Below, piece after piece: positions 34,002-44,760 of a stretch of DNA of 64,000 bases; positions within the stretch are counted from its first letter, which is position 1, and the number at the start of each line of letters is the position of its first letter. The translations under genes were made by a program, and so were the position numbers. This stretch comes from Phymorhynchus buccinoides (taxonomy: Eukaryota; Mollusca; Gastropoda; Neogastropoda; Raphitomidae). The DNA lies in contig CM065682.1 in assembly GCA_017654935.2 (NCBI GenBank), positions 77,886,080-77,950,079 of the forward strand, written 5' to 3'. The notes below the pieces were generated by a model, which was not told the origin of the DNA, made no database searches, and saw only the letters and a list, made by a program, of their open reading frames with translations.

Positions 34002-37000
34002 GGGCGCGGTCCCAAAATTTAGTGTCTTGCAATGGAACGACACCATTGCAAGAACCATTGACCATTTACTACACTTTCTTCAGTTTAATAATACTAAATA
34101 TCAAATTTTATGTTTACAGTCACTGAATACAAAATTTTCCGATCTCCCAAAAATACAAGGTTACCAATATCCCCCTAATGTAAGCAATGAAATAGGTAGG
34201 GTCTACACTGCAACTTACATTAGCCAACACATTAAATACCACTCAGTTCCCTCCCCAATAGTCACCGACAATGATACAATCTACTCCAACACAATTCAAA
34301 CCAAAATCAATGGCACCACAACAAATTTTTTAAATATTTACTTTCCAAAAGGCTATAACGCCAATGCCACTTGTGACTGGCTAGCCTCACTTCCAAATTC
34401 TGTCTCCTGGGTGGTGGTGGGGGACATTAATGCCCACCACCCCCCGCTTGGGAGGCCTTCAATTCCAGCCCCGATTCTGGAGGTATAAAACTCTTCAACG
34501 AAATCAATAACTCTGACTTAGTACTATTAAACGATGGTTCCGCAACAAGATTCCCAGACAGCACTAAACAGAAACCAACTGCTATTGACCTGTCCCTTGT
34601 ATCTCCTAACTTCGTAGTCAGTCACGAGTGGTATCCCTTTTCCGATACTTTATTTTCCGACCATAAGCCCATTTCTATCGAATTTAACGTCTCTTACGAA
34701 GAAACAAACAGTACACAAAAACAACAGCCCAAATACAATTTTGATAAAGCCAATTGGCACCTATTCCGATCCCTCTTGAATAAATATAAAGTTAATCATA
34801 TTTCACACATTAATTTAGAAACATATTACGATAACATTAGAAAAACAATCCTACAAGCCTGCGAGAAGTCGATTCCTGTCCTTCCCCTGTTTGACAACAG
34901 TAAACCTAGGGCAAAACCGTGGTGGAACGAGAAGGTAAAACAGGCAGTGCAGGCCAAGAAGAAGGCCTGCAACCGTTTTGACCTGCACCCCACCCCCCCC
35001 AACCATATTTTGAAGTTAGAAGCAGAGTCTTACTGCAACGATACGATTAACGAAGCAAAAAGAGAATTTTTTAATAATAATGAAGATATAACTGACTACA
35101 AAGATTTATGTAAAGCTTGGAAAAAGCTCAGAAAAATTAACGCTAAAAACACGGTATGGGAGCCCAGAGTCCTTAAAAACAACAAACTCACCACTAATAA
35201 CTTTGACACGGCTAACACCTTGGCAGAAACATTCGCTCAAGCTAGCCAGACTAAATTTCTCCCTACAAAAGAAAAAATCAAGCGCCAAAGTAACCCCCAC
35301 CATATAAAATCGAACGATAACTCGCACTATATTAATGCCCCTCTGAAAATTACCGAGGTTGCTGCATCCATTAATTTAATTTTTAAAAACAGTAAAGCTA
35401 CAGGAGAAGATCCTATCTCCTATAAACTAATAAAAGAACTTCCCCAATCTTTTCATAACATCTTACATGATTTCTACTCCAAGTGTTGGGAGGGGGGAAC
35501 CGTTCCTCAGGCGTGGAAGGAGGCACAGGTAGTTGGGATCCTGAAGCCAGGAAAACCGGCTAGGGATCCCAAAAACTACCGCCCCATCTCCCTCACCCGG
35601 GCAAAATCTACGAGCGTATCGTAAAATATAGACTGGAATATTTTCTAGACAAAAACAACATTATCCCCAAATTTCAAGCAGGGTTCCGTGCACATAGAAA
35701 TTGCATGGAACAAGTCGGTAGACTTACCTCCCATGTCAGACGTTCCTTTGCACGTCGCAGAAAAGTCCTGGCCACCTTTTACGACATAAAAGGGGCCTAC
35801 GACTCAGTCTCGCATGGGAGACTCCTCGACAAACTCAGCAGTCTCGGTATAGAGGGCAACATATTTAACTTTATTCTTTCATTCTTACATAACCGAAGTC
35901 TAAGAGTGAAAGTGGGTCAATCCTTGTCGATGTCTCACCATCTTGACATGGGAGTGCCCCAGGGCAGTATCATAGCTCCCATACTATTTAACATCATGGT
36001 TCATGACATTTATAAACTAAAACTGCATAATTGTAAGATATCTATGTACGCTGACGATATCGCAATCTGGTCCATTAACACCCCCCCTGGAAATTATTAC
36101 AGCTTAGATCCTGATTTGCAGATACACCAATCCAACACAAACAAAATAACTGATTATTTACATAGTAATGGATTTACAGTTGCCCCACAAAAATGTGAGT
36201 TTATAGTTTTTTCAACAACAAAGGTTGACGACCTCACCATTAAAATAGATAACGTCATTAAACCATCAGTAAAATCTGTTAAATTTCTTGGTGTCATTTT
36301 GACATGTAACTTATCCTGGAACGATCATATTAACTATTTAACCCAGAAAGCTCATAAAGCACTTAATTTTATAAAAGTCATTGCACGACAACCATGGGCA
36401 AAAGACCCCAAATTCCTGACCTACCTAGTACGTACACTGGTACGAAGCAGACTTATATATGGCATGGAAGCCTTTTACTCTCTGTCCAAACAAAATCTAA
36501 CAACCCTTCAACGTTTTGAAGCCAAAGCCCTAAAGACTGCCCTGGGCCTCCCAAAGTATGCAATAACATTCCTTATATACAGAGACATCGACTGGATTCT
36601 ACTAACACATTTAATTAAACTTAACTGTGCCTCATTTCTAGTTCGTCTATATGCTACCAACAACTTCACTGAAGACGAATTTCTAACATCTTTCGCAGAC
36701 CCATACTTTGCCACCTCTAAAAAATGTATTAATATTTATGAGTATACCCAAGATCTGATGAAAAAAGTACCCCTTAACAATATTGCAGCCTTCCCCCAGC
36801 ACAGACCCCCTCAGTGGGATTGGGATCCACCAGATATTGATATTAATCTTCATCTCCTCTATAACAAAGAAAACGATTCTAATTATCTTACAGCAGCTGC
36901 TAAAGAAAAAATATATAACCTAAGACATTATTTATCAATTTACACAGATGGCTCCCTCTTAAATAATAACAAAATAGGATGCGACTTATCCCAAGTCTGA

Positions 37001-37761
37001 AAATTTCCAAATCGTTCCAACTTAATAATAACATTTCTATTTTTTCCGCCGAGCTCTGGGCTATTCTGGAAGCATTGGCCTTCATAAATAATCTTCCAAT
37101 TTCACCATTTCAGATTGTAATATTTTCAGACTCCCTCTCATCAATCAAAGCCCTACAAGGAAATAAACATAACCGCGCAGAAATCAAAAATGAAATTAGA
37201 AAACTAACACACCAGTTACATCTTAGAGGAACACAAGTTCTCTTAGTATGGATCCCATCCCACTGTGGGCTGGTCGGAAACGATCTGGCCGACAGAGACG
37301 CAAAGTCGGCCGCCTCGGGTCACTCCGGCAATATTGTTTCTATTAAACTGTCAGTAGGTGAAGCCAAAACACTGCTAAAAAAATCAACACACCAGGAGTG
37401 GGCAAAAGAACTGGAATCATATGCCAAAACCCACTCCTGGGACCCTAAAATAGTTCAAGGGGGACTATTCCTTCCCATCCCTCCCAAAACACAATCCTTA
37501 ATTTTTCGATTAAGAACAAGGTCTTATTATTGTAAATTTAAAAAACTGTCCTGTAACTGTAATAACATTTTGGACCTTGACCATCTGTTTACCCCTTGTA
37601 ATTATATTCAAAAACAACTCTCAACATTTCTAGATAAATTAAAAACATTAAAAATCCCCTTCACCCAAAATTCTATTCTAACCCGAGGCCCACAGGAATG
37701 GTCCCCCGTTGTCTGGTTCGTGGAGGCTATCAAGAACTCCTCCTTCGGCCACGAATTTTAA
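34002..37761 (+). pseudogene. LINE copy D ORF2: endonuclease, RT, RNase H, C-terminal Cys motif
   Basis: The endonuclease starts SVLQWN with a small deletion in the QWNCRSI motif. It reads on through LPKIQGYQYPPNVS to VVGDINAHH (F to I), where an indel at about 34441 shifts the frame. The next frame runs to SLT at 35600, broken by a roughly 10-bp deletion. RT continues with DIKGAYDSV, GVPQGSIIAPILFN, YADDIAIW near 36045 and FLGVIL. RNase H shows YTDGSLL, a break at about 36982, then SAELWAI, FSDSLSSIKAL and NDLADRDAKSA. The C-terminal C-x5-C-x-C...H...C motif follows, ending at GHEF. All catalytic motifs survive, so this is the least decayed ORF2. Confidence 0.85.
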
Positions 37762-38478
37762 TTAAATACTAACAAATTATCACCTCAGCCCTAATACAAG
37801 CTTTACACTGGTGAGGGAGGGGTCCCCCCGGACAGCGGTCCGCGTACCTGAGCCACACTCCATTTCCCTCATACCCCCCCCCCCCTTTTTTAATACACAG
37901 CACGCCTTACCATTAGTGCTGGCTCTTTTTGAGTGTCTTTTTTACTCCCTTCCCCCCTGTGGATGGGTGCGCGGCCCGAACTCCGGGGGTGTGCCTTCTT
38001 AGCCGTCACGCCACAGCGTCACGCCACGGCGCCTGGGTCCCACTGCACTCGTGCAGGACCTCTGTACACGGCGCCTTTCCTCTGTTTGGGGCGGGGAGGG
38101 GTCCCTCTCCCTCCCTCCCCCTGCTCCAAACATGAAAGAATCGTTAACCTCCCTCACCACCCTGGGTCCCTCTCCCTCCCTCCCCCTGCTCCAAACATGA
38201 AAGAATCGTTAACCTCCCTCACCACCCTATCCCACTCTTCACTTGTACCTGGGCTCCCATAACAAAACGTTTTTTAATAATAATAAAACATTATATGTTC
38301 AACTGTATGATAGCGAGGGCGGGGTGGATTTTGTAGCCCCCCCCCCCCCCCCCTCGGGACTCTACATTTGAGCACTGGAAATAAATATAGTATAAAATTA
38401 TTATTCCTTGCCTTATAACATAATCACACTGTGCAGCCTTGCACGGCCATATTCTGAGCATTTCATTGGCCCTGGCAA

Positions 38479-38678
38479 AAACCGCTTTCTGACGACGTAG
38501 CATGTTAGGTACACGTTTCGGTCAACCCTTGCGTCTTTTCCTACGAACGGAAACAAATAATAGACGGTTTTTTCAAAATCCCGGAATTTTCAGCGTTCAC
38601 CCGGAATTTATTATTTTACCCGGAATTTTAGCAAATTTCCGGAATAATTCCAGCTAAACCGGAATGGTAAACGGGTCT
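38479..38678. mobile_element. right part of the 810-bp TIR element (second copy)
   Basis: Matches 8737-8936: ACACGTTTCGGTCAACCCTT, ACGGAAACAAATAATAGACG and CCGGAATGGTAAACGGGTCT. The left part is missing because LINE copy D is fused here. Its right end abuts a truncated 64-bp repeat unit, so it once sat inside the second copy of the family exon. Confidence 0.8.
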
Positions 38679-38864
38679 GGGACAGCCATCTGGTGATGGG
38701 CAACACAGGCCTGCAGCTACCAGACCTCAATCAGCACAGTGCTGGACAGCCATCTGGTGATGGGCAACACAGGCCTGCAGCTACCAGACCTCAATCAGCG
38801 CAGTGCTGGACAGCCATCTGGTGATGGGCAACACAGGCCTGCAGCTACCAGACCTCAATCAGCG
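38679..38864 (+). pseudogene. DUF6729-type exon, 64-bp repeat array, left piece
   Basis: Three units of the 64-bp coding repeat (LVMGNTGLQLPDLNQ region) as at 7085. The last unit is cut by a pogo-like element at 38867 and the array resumes at 40442. Confidence 0.85.
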
Positions 38865-38866
38865 TA

Positions 38867-40439
38867 CAGTACTCCCCGTTTATAGTAAACTCGGTTATAA
38901 GAAATTTCGGTTACAGTAAAGGAAAGCACTGGTTCCCGGCCAAAGGTCTACTGTTTTATTACTAAATAGACCTCGGATAGTAGCAACTCGGTTATAATAA
39001 AAAACCTGCTATAGTAAAGTTACTTTTGGTTCCCCACAGGACTGGCTCCTTGGTTACAATAAAAAAAAAATGTCCTCTTGTGACCTTTGTAAATACATCA
39101 CCAATGTATGCGTCACAGTCTCACCACTCCCCCCACCCACCCATAATAACAACTGGGTTATAATTAAAATTTTAAAAACTCCTATAGTAATGTCATTTGT
39201 GGTTCCTCTTCAATTAAAAAAAAAAAAATTGTCCTCTTCCTGACCTTTGTAAATACGTCATCAATGTATACTCACAGTCTCACTACTCCCTCTACCCACC
39301 TTCAACGAAATTGAAAGGCACTCAAAAACATGTTTCTGTCCCCTCATTAATTAGTGGAAAAAAATGAATCCGAAAAAAAATATATATACAGCCGAATCCG
39401 CTTATAAGAAACTCGCTTATAAGAAAACTCGCTTACAATGAAGCAAACAAAATTTCCCTGCCGAACTTCTTTCTTATCTATGATCAAAACTGGGATATAA
39501 GAAACTCGCTTATAAGAAAACTCGGTTATAAGCAAGCAATTTTTTTCTCCCATCCGCAATGGAAACTTGGATATAAGAAAATTATGTCATACAGGAGAGT
39601 TGGTTTGCAGTTCATTTTCTTATAAGCGAGTTCTATTTACTTATAAGCGAATTACCATTGACAACATTTTCTTAAAGACCCCCCAGATCATGAGTCAAAA
39701 TCACGGGTTCCACCTGTTTTCCTTCTTATAGCTGGTACAAAATCTTGTTTTGACCAGGTTTGACTCCCATACAAATGCCCCCAAATTGAAAACGAAACGT
39801 TTTCAAGAGCAGCCTCAATTTGAAGTTGGGGCAATTTGTATGTGGGTCACAACTACCTAGAAAAAAACAAGGGATTTAATCGTGTTGGGTCAGTGTGTCT
39901 TTAAAAGTGAGTTGGACCTGAACTGAAAGGATGTTCCGAGAAAATTGAAGTCGTTCCAAAAAGGGAAAGTTTACATCAAACCAGTTGTGTCACAGACATT
40001 CTAAACAGTACAGGCACTAGATTACAAGACTAATTGAGTTGTTTTTGTTCCTTTATTCCATACTTTCCTTCAGTATTCTGTGCAAAATAAATGTTGAGTA
40101 GAAGAAAAAAATATGAGTTCTTTTGTGTTGGTGGTAGCGAGACAAGGGAAAAAACTTCAAAATGTTTTCTTACATCTGAGTTTCGGATATAAGAAAACTT
40201 GGATAAACAAAACATCATCTCCCTTCGATTTTCTTATAACCGAGTTTTGCTGTATTTTGATTTGATGATGGGTTTATATTTAGTATTTTACGTTAGCTTT
40301 GACTTTGAAAAACGTCATCGGATAAGATAAAAAATACCATCAAAACTTTACTATATCCGAACATCGTTTATAAGAAAAACCTGTTATAGTAAAGGAAAAG
40401 CCTTGCTCCCCTGCACTTTACTATAAGCGGGGTGTACTG
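38867..40439. mobile_element. 1.57-kb pogo/Tc1-like element
   Basis: The ends are CAGTACTCCCCGTTTATAGT on the left and, in reverse complement, CAGTACACCCCGCTTATAGT on the right, with TA on both sides (38865-38866 and 40440-40441). Subterminal TTATAGTAAA and GGTTATAAGAAA words recur. No transposase frame is visible, so it is non-autonomous. It interrupts the 64-bp repeat exon and itself carries a nested element. Confidence 0.8.
39389..40252. mobile_element. nested 864-bp pogo-like element
   Basis: Left end CAGCCGAATCCGCTTATAAG and right end, in reverse complement, CAGCAAAACTCGGTTATAAG are flanked by TA (39387-39388 and 40253-40254). Multiple CTTATAAGAAACTCG words lie near the left end. It lies wholly within the 38867-40439 element, so it is the younger insertion. 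Confidence 0.7.
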
Positions 40440-40441
40440 TA

Positions 40442-40710
40442 GTGCTGGACAGCCATCTGGCGATGGGCAACACAGGCCTGCAGCTACCAGACCTCAATCA
40501 GCGCAGTGCTGGACAGCCATCTGGTGATGGGCAACACAGGCCTGCAGCTACCAGACCTCAATCAGCGCAGTGCTGGACAGCCATCTGGTGATGGGCAACA
40601 CAGGCCTGCAGCTACCAGACCTCAATCAGCGCAGTGCTGGACAGCCATCTGGTGATGGGCAACACAGGCCTGCAGCTACCAGACCTCAATCAGGGCACGA
40701 TCAGAGACTG
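40442..40710 (+). pseudogene. DUF6729-type exon, 64-bp repeat array, right piece
   Basis: Four more 64-bp units, then QGTIRDW-like coding ending at a donor (GACTG|GTCAGT) at 40710. Identical in layout to 7085-7296. The extra units shift the frame. Confidence 0.8.
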
Positions 40711-40963
40711 GTCAGTGAATGTCAATGTCCTCTTAACGCAATGTTGTGCAATTTGTGGCGTTTATGTAGTGGTTGATTTAGATACTTTTCATCAACGACA
40801 TTGATGTTGCTTTGATTTTGTTGTTCTTGTCATGTCTTGTTTCAACAACTACAAGCTGCATTATTTATTTGTATATTTTAGTTTTTGTTTCTTGGTTTGT
40901 TTGTTTTTTTGTGCTATTTTTTGTTCTGGCTAAAAATGTACTTTCCTTTCTCTTTTTTTCCAG

Positions 40964-41039
40964 GAGCAACAAGCAATTAGTGAAAATGAAGGAGGCAAGG
41001 GTGAATGAGCAGGGTGTTCCGGGCCGGGCAAGATCTCTG
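40964..41039 (+). CDS. DUF6729-type family, linker exon, second copy
   Basis: 76 bp with acceptor TTTTTCCAG and donor CTCTG|GTACGA, reading SNKQLVKMKEARVNEQG and VPGRARS. The surrounding introns match 7297-8003 closely until about 41249, where the two copies diverge right after CACCCTGTAGCAC. The next exon is not present in this copy. Confidence 0.65.
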
Positions 41040-41249
41040 GTACGAGATCCTGTGATTTTATTTTATGGGTTTTTTCCATTATAGTCCAGTCAACAGCTAT
41101 GGTCATCTCAGGACTGTCACCACGTAAAGTTTGACCACTTATTACAAAACACTCATCAATGTATCTGACCAACGTTCAACAACCAGTAAACAACAAAACA
41201 TACAGTACAATTCATAACATGACACCTCCATCATTGCACCCTGTAGCAC

Positions 41250-41544
41250 ATAAGTCCACAGTGCTGGAAACGTTCAGCCACTCTATTCTATTTATCGGAT
41301 CCAGTTGGGTTTTTTAAACAGTAAAAAAGGATAACAAGCACATACAAGTAAAAAAAGATATATAAAACTTCCCATAACGCCCTCATTCTTCCGGTGGTGA
41401 AGAGGGAACTAAGGCAAATTTGTTTTCAGTTCGGAAAGCAAAATCAAAAGAAAAAACCAACACACTTTCATTTGAATATTTCTGATACAGACAATGAAAC
41501 GTAACAGATACACAGAGATACAATGACATATAACAAATGCTAAC
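41250..41544. other. unassigned flank
   Basis: About 300 bp after the right edge of the duplicated intron. A/T-rich, with no coding block or repeat that I recognise. Confidence 0.4.
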
Positions 41545-41792
41545 CGGCTTGAGGCAACCACTCCGGGGGAGTCTGTGTGACCCTTGGCCTTGAAGCGTCC
41601 TCTGACAACGGATGGGAAGCGCTCTGTCATCTTCACTGGCCTCTTGTCGCGAAGTTCCAGGCGATTGTAAGCCTGGACGATCTCTTCAGCATATCTGTTG
41701 GAGACTGCCGGTTGAAAGCGCAGTGGTCACAGCAGCTGAACCAGGGCCCGCACATGTTGGAAACCAGGATAACCAGCCGGGCCAGGAGTCTC
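41545..41792 (-). pseudogene. DUF6729-type family, PGY exon with in-frame TGA
   Basis: On the - strand, after acceptor GCCACAG, the frame reads ETPGPAGYPGFQHVRALVQL and L, then TGA, then PLRFQPAVSNRYAEEIVQAY, NRLELRDKRPVKM and FPSVVRGRFKAKGHTDSPGV. It ends in phase 2 at a donor (CCG|GTTAGC), as does the homologous exon 43806-44062. The PGY..V..L...L ... GRFK ... PGV pattern is the family signature for this exon. The single stop makes it a pseudo-exon unless an alternative start or readthrough applies. It lies 1.5 kb beyond the last exon of the 43-48 kb gene, so it belongs to another copy. Confidence 0.65.
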
Positions 41793-41914
41793 CTGTGGCA
41801 CACGTAACAACACTGTAAAGGAGCAAAAAATGCATCCATGGGTGCAACTCCCCAAAATGAAAAAAAATGAAAGGCTGGGATCCAGGGACCCATGGCCCCG
41901 GCAGGGTACAGGGG

Positions 41915-42273
41915 CAGGGGGGGGGGGGGGGACATCGAGACCCAGCAGTTCACGCGTGCTGGGTGACGAGTGCTGGAAATTCCGACAGGCGAGCTTAGCC
42001 TACTAGAAGTTCAGTTAACGGGGATGAGGGGGGGGGGGGGGGGGGGGGGGAGGGGGGGGGAGTTTAACGGGGTTAGGGGGGGAGGGGGGGGGGGGGGGGG
42101 GGGGGGGGAGGGGGGGGGGGGGGGGGGGGTGGGAGGGGTGAGGGAGCGAGGAGGCGCGAGCGTCGCTGTTTCTCTCTCTCAGAGGAGGGGAGGAGGCGCG
42201 CGACAGTCGCTGTTTTCTCTCTCTCTCTCTCTCTCTCTGTCTGTCTGTCTCTCTCTGCCTTTGTCTGTCTGTC

Positions 42274-42304
<31 letters not shown>

Positions 42305-42350
42305 TCCTGTCTGTCTCTCTCTGCCTGTCTGTCTGTCTCTCTCTCTAATA
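41915..42350. repeat. long G-runs followed by (CT)n
   Basis: G-runs at 41917-41931, 42028-42060 and 42078-42130, only sparsely broken by A or T. A CT/CTGT-rich microsatellite follows at 42170-42347, with two GGAGGCGCG words near 42150 and 42190. The + strand could form G-quadruplexes, and assembly length here is uncertain. Open frames of poly-Gly/Ser type are artefacts. Confidence 0.9.
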
Positions 42351-42352
42351 AC

Positions 42353-42475
42353 ATAATATTTTGCGGACCCGGCGAAACCGCTACTTTATTATTACCGGTT
42401 CTTGGCGGTACCGGTACTAGGCGTTACCAGTTCTGGGATTTGCCAGTACTAGGCGTTGCGCTAGTATTGGTAGAT
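42353..42475 (-). repeat. dispersed repeat ACTAGCGCAACGCC (inverted copy of 51475-51595)
   Basis: In reverse complement it reads ACTAGCGCAACGCCTAGTAC, GGTAACGCCTAGTACCGGTA and GGTTTCGCCGGGTCCGCAAA. The same order is found on the + strand at 51475-51595 and, in part, at 50702-50775. The family is unknown. Confidence 0.75.
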
Positions 42476-43304
42476 TTTTTATTAATCTTACTATCTATAT
42501 AAATAAATACTTACCAACACTCAAAACAATTGCATACACACTAATTAGCTGGAAGAACCCAAGCGTAAAACCCAAAACGGAAACCACCACCGAGATAGTA
42601 GCATAACCTCCCTTGGCTACTCTCGTCCTTGGTGGTTATCTCCCCTAGATAGCCATTCTCTATTTTCCAATAGCATCAGGAGGGAAGGCTGGAACTGGAA
42701 GGGAGACTGATTGTTTTGAGTGTTGGTAAGTATTTAGTTATGCAGATAGTAAGATCTGCAGTGAGGTCTTGTCACAAGGAATAAATGTGTGAAATGTCAG
42801 AGCCCTGCCACTTACTACTAATGAAACGTTTCACATTTTAACTTTAGAGCAGACAGATGAACAGACAGTCGGACTAGGACAGACCAATCATTATATAATA
42901 TAATAGATCAGTACCAAATTACTCCAGGGGACATTTGCAGGATTGTGTAAAGAATGCTATTCATTATGAATATGTTGATGTTGTTGTCGTACCCTGGCTT
43001 AAAGACTCCAGGGATCATCCCAACAGCGAAGCACTTGAACACTATGATACAAATGCACCAGCTAGGGATGAGAACATTACGTGATGTGACCATATTCGAT
43101 TATCCTGCCACGTGAGCAGCCACACTCTGACTTCGGAGGATTTTGGACTGATGATGTTATGCTAGGAGCTTGCCATGGCTAAAGACAATCCCTGCATAAC
43201 TATGCATAGCACATTTTGATGTAGCCTTGGTGTTCTAGCTTATGTCAATTGGTCTGACACAGCCCTATGCCAAGGCGTATTATGAATATAATGATGTTAC
43301 TAAC
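42476..43304. other. unassigned intron-like stretch
   Basis: No conserved coding block. It lies downstream of the last recognised exon of the - strand gene, where a linker exon would be expected; none was found. Confidence 0.4.
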
Positions 43305-43541
43305 CAGTTGCTCAGCAGTTTCTGGTTGACGTTGGCGAGCAGGAGAAGGCCTCTGGCTGGGGAGTTCTCTAGCAGAGACAGTAGTTGGCGATAGGCATCA
43401 GACACCAGTGCCAGGCGCGATTTCTGGACCTGCGCTGTGGTGACTGGATACAGGTGTGCTTCAAACACCCTGCCAACCACTGCCTCTGTTAGCCTGTTGA
43501 CGCTGGGGTCATGGCCCGGGGAACCCAAACCAGCGAAGGTT
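43305..43541 (-). CDS. DUF6729-type family, INxxxLxxW exon of the - strand gene
   Basis: 237 bp between an acceptor (TGTTCGCAG) and a donor (AACTG|GTTAGT). The frame reads TFAGLGSPGHDPSVNRLTEA, VVGRVFEAHLYPVTTAQVQK, SRLALVSDAYRQLLSLLENS and LLLLANVNQKLLSNW. This follows the family plan: NR..EA....... HP ...SR..L....Y..........LQL..VN...LS.W. It joins the PGY exon in phase (AA|A) and leaves with the W codon split, as at 5461 and 7296. Open and well kept. Probably part of the best-preserved gene in the window. Confidence 0.75.
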
Positions 43542-43805
43542 CTGCGAACAAGGAAAACATGCACACACACATAAAACACTTTTGCAATTATTATAAAAAT
43601 ATTTCTACCTACGATTAAAAAAAAAATACACACCCACAAAAACAAGCAGCTTTTTGTTGCTTATATGGGCATTTTCGGTTTTCTCTCACATCTAAGCAAA
43701 ACCTTTGTCAGCCACTAGCACAGGACCAAATCAAGAACGAAAATATTTATACATAAACATTAGGTTAAACAGTAATATCCAGCTGAAATAAAACACTGCA
43801 CTTAC

Positions 43806-44062
43806 TTCCTGGCAAACTGCAAGCCTGGCACATCCAGGTTGTGGCCCTTGACCCGCCTGAAGAACCCTGTGTTGCCTGTCTTCTGGGTCCTTTCCGGACA
43901 GACGACAGGGTCCTTGTCGACCTGGTCAAGGTCACCATGGAGTTTCTTGATTTCCTCCACCTCCCCTTGACTCAGTGCAGAGTTGTGGCAGAGTGACACA
44001 AGGTACCTTGCCAAACTCTGCACCTTGTCGTAGCCCGGCCTGTTGTCTGGTCCATAGCAGAC
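43806..44062 (-). CDS. DUF6729-type family, PGY exon of the - strand gene
   Basis: 257 bp from acceptor TTAAACCAG to donor GGAA|GTAAGT. It reads VCYGPDNRPGYDKVQSLARY, LVSLCHNSALSQGEVEEIKK and LHGDLDQVDKDPVVCPERT, and ends near GLQFARK. It matches the family block with DN.PGY.KV..LA.YLV.L followed by a helical stretch and a D..DK motif. Phase 0 at the start fits the Pro-rich reading of the preceding exon (...CTSSA). Open throughout. Confidence 0.75.
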
Positions 44063-44260
44063 CTGGTTTAATATCAAAGAGGAAACATTATTCCAATGAA
44101 CACATGACACGTAGTGACACACTCAACATTTGTGTAAATGTACACACCAAGTTTCAATTCAATGGGACAGCTAATAACACTTTTACCTTGTGTTTTTATC
44201 CCTTTTTGGCTCACATAGTTTTTTAAAACAAAGCGAGTCTATAGTATCGTACATGTTCGG

Positions 44261-44269
<9 letters not shown>

Positions 44270-44316
<47 letters not shown>

Positions 44317-44331
44317 GTGTGCGTTGCGTCC
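44270..44331. repeat. (GT)n microsatellite
   Basis: About 30 GT units with single interruptions (GCGT), in the intron between 44062 and 46364. Confidence 0.95.
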
Positions 44332-44349
44332 GTGGCCGCGACCTGTAAC

Positions 44350-44760
44350 CTTAACTCAAACCTTAACGTTGTCATTTTCTCTAAACATATAAGGCGTTAG
44401 AGGGTTAAAGTTAGCAGGATACTTGATTTTGACGTGAGCCTTCAAGTCATGACGATCAAAGCAGTCAGATACATTGATAAAGAACAAAATAAAGATAATC
44501 ATTTGTTGCAGAGATTACTGTTGTGCAACCTTTAACCTTGACTCAGTCACACTCTTCAAACTAAAGAAGACTCTCACTCTCCACTGAAACTTTAACGTTG
44601 TCGTTTTCTCAAAAAAACATAAGATGTTAGAGGGTTAAAGTTAGCAGGATACTTGATTTTGACGTGAGCCTTCAAGTCATGACGATCAAAGCAGTCAGAT
44701 ACATCGGTAAGGAACAAAAGAAAGAAAATCATTTGTTGCAGAGATTACTGTTGTGTTGTA
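44350..44760. repeat. 229-bp tandem duplication
   Basis: Two units share TTAACGTTGTC.TTTTCTC, GTTAGAGGGTTAAAGTTAGC and AGGATACTTGATTTTGACGT, through to CAGAGATTACTGTTGTG. The offset is about 229 bp (44363 and 44592). Intronic and non-coding. Confidence 0.9.

Larger units (their letters stand above)
31331..38478 (+). mobile_element. LINE array copy D, 3' truncated
   Basis: 5' UTR (31331-31838), ORF1, ORF2 and only the first roughly 715 bp of the 3' UTR. The 3' UTR stops in GGCCCTGGCAAAAACC and continues as the internal part of the TIR element found at 8127-8936. Copy D closes the array on the right. Confidence 0.85.

Noticed and set aside
42073..42356. Poly-Gly/Arg frames in the G-runs and CT tract
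   Set aside because: Low-complexity artefacts of homopolymer and dinucleotide repeats.
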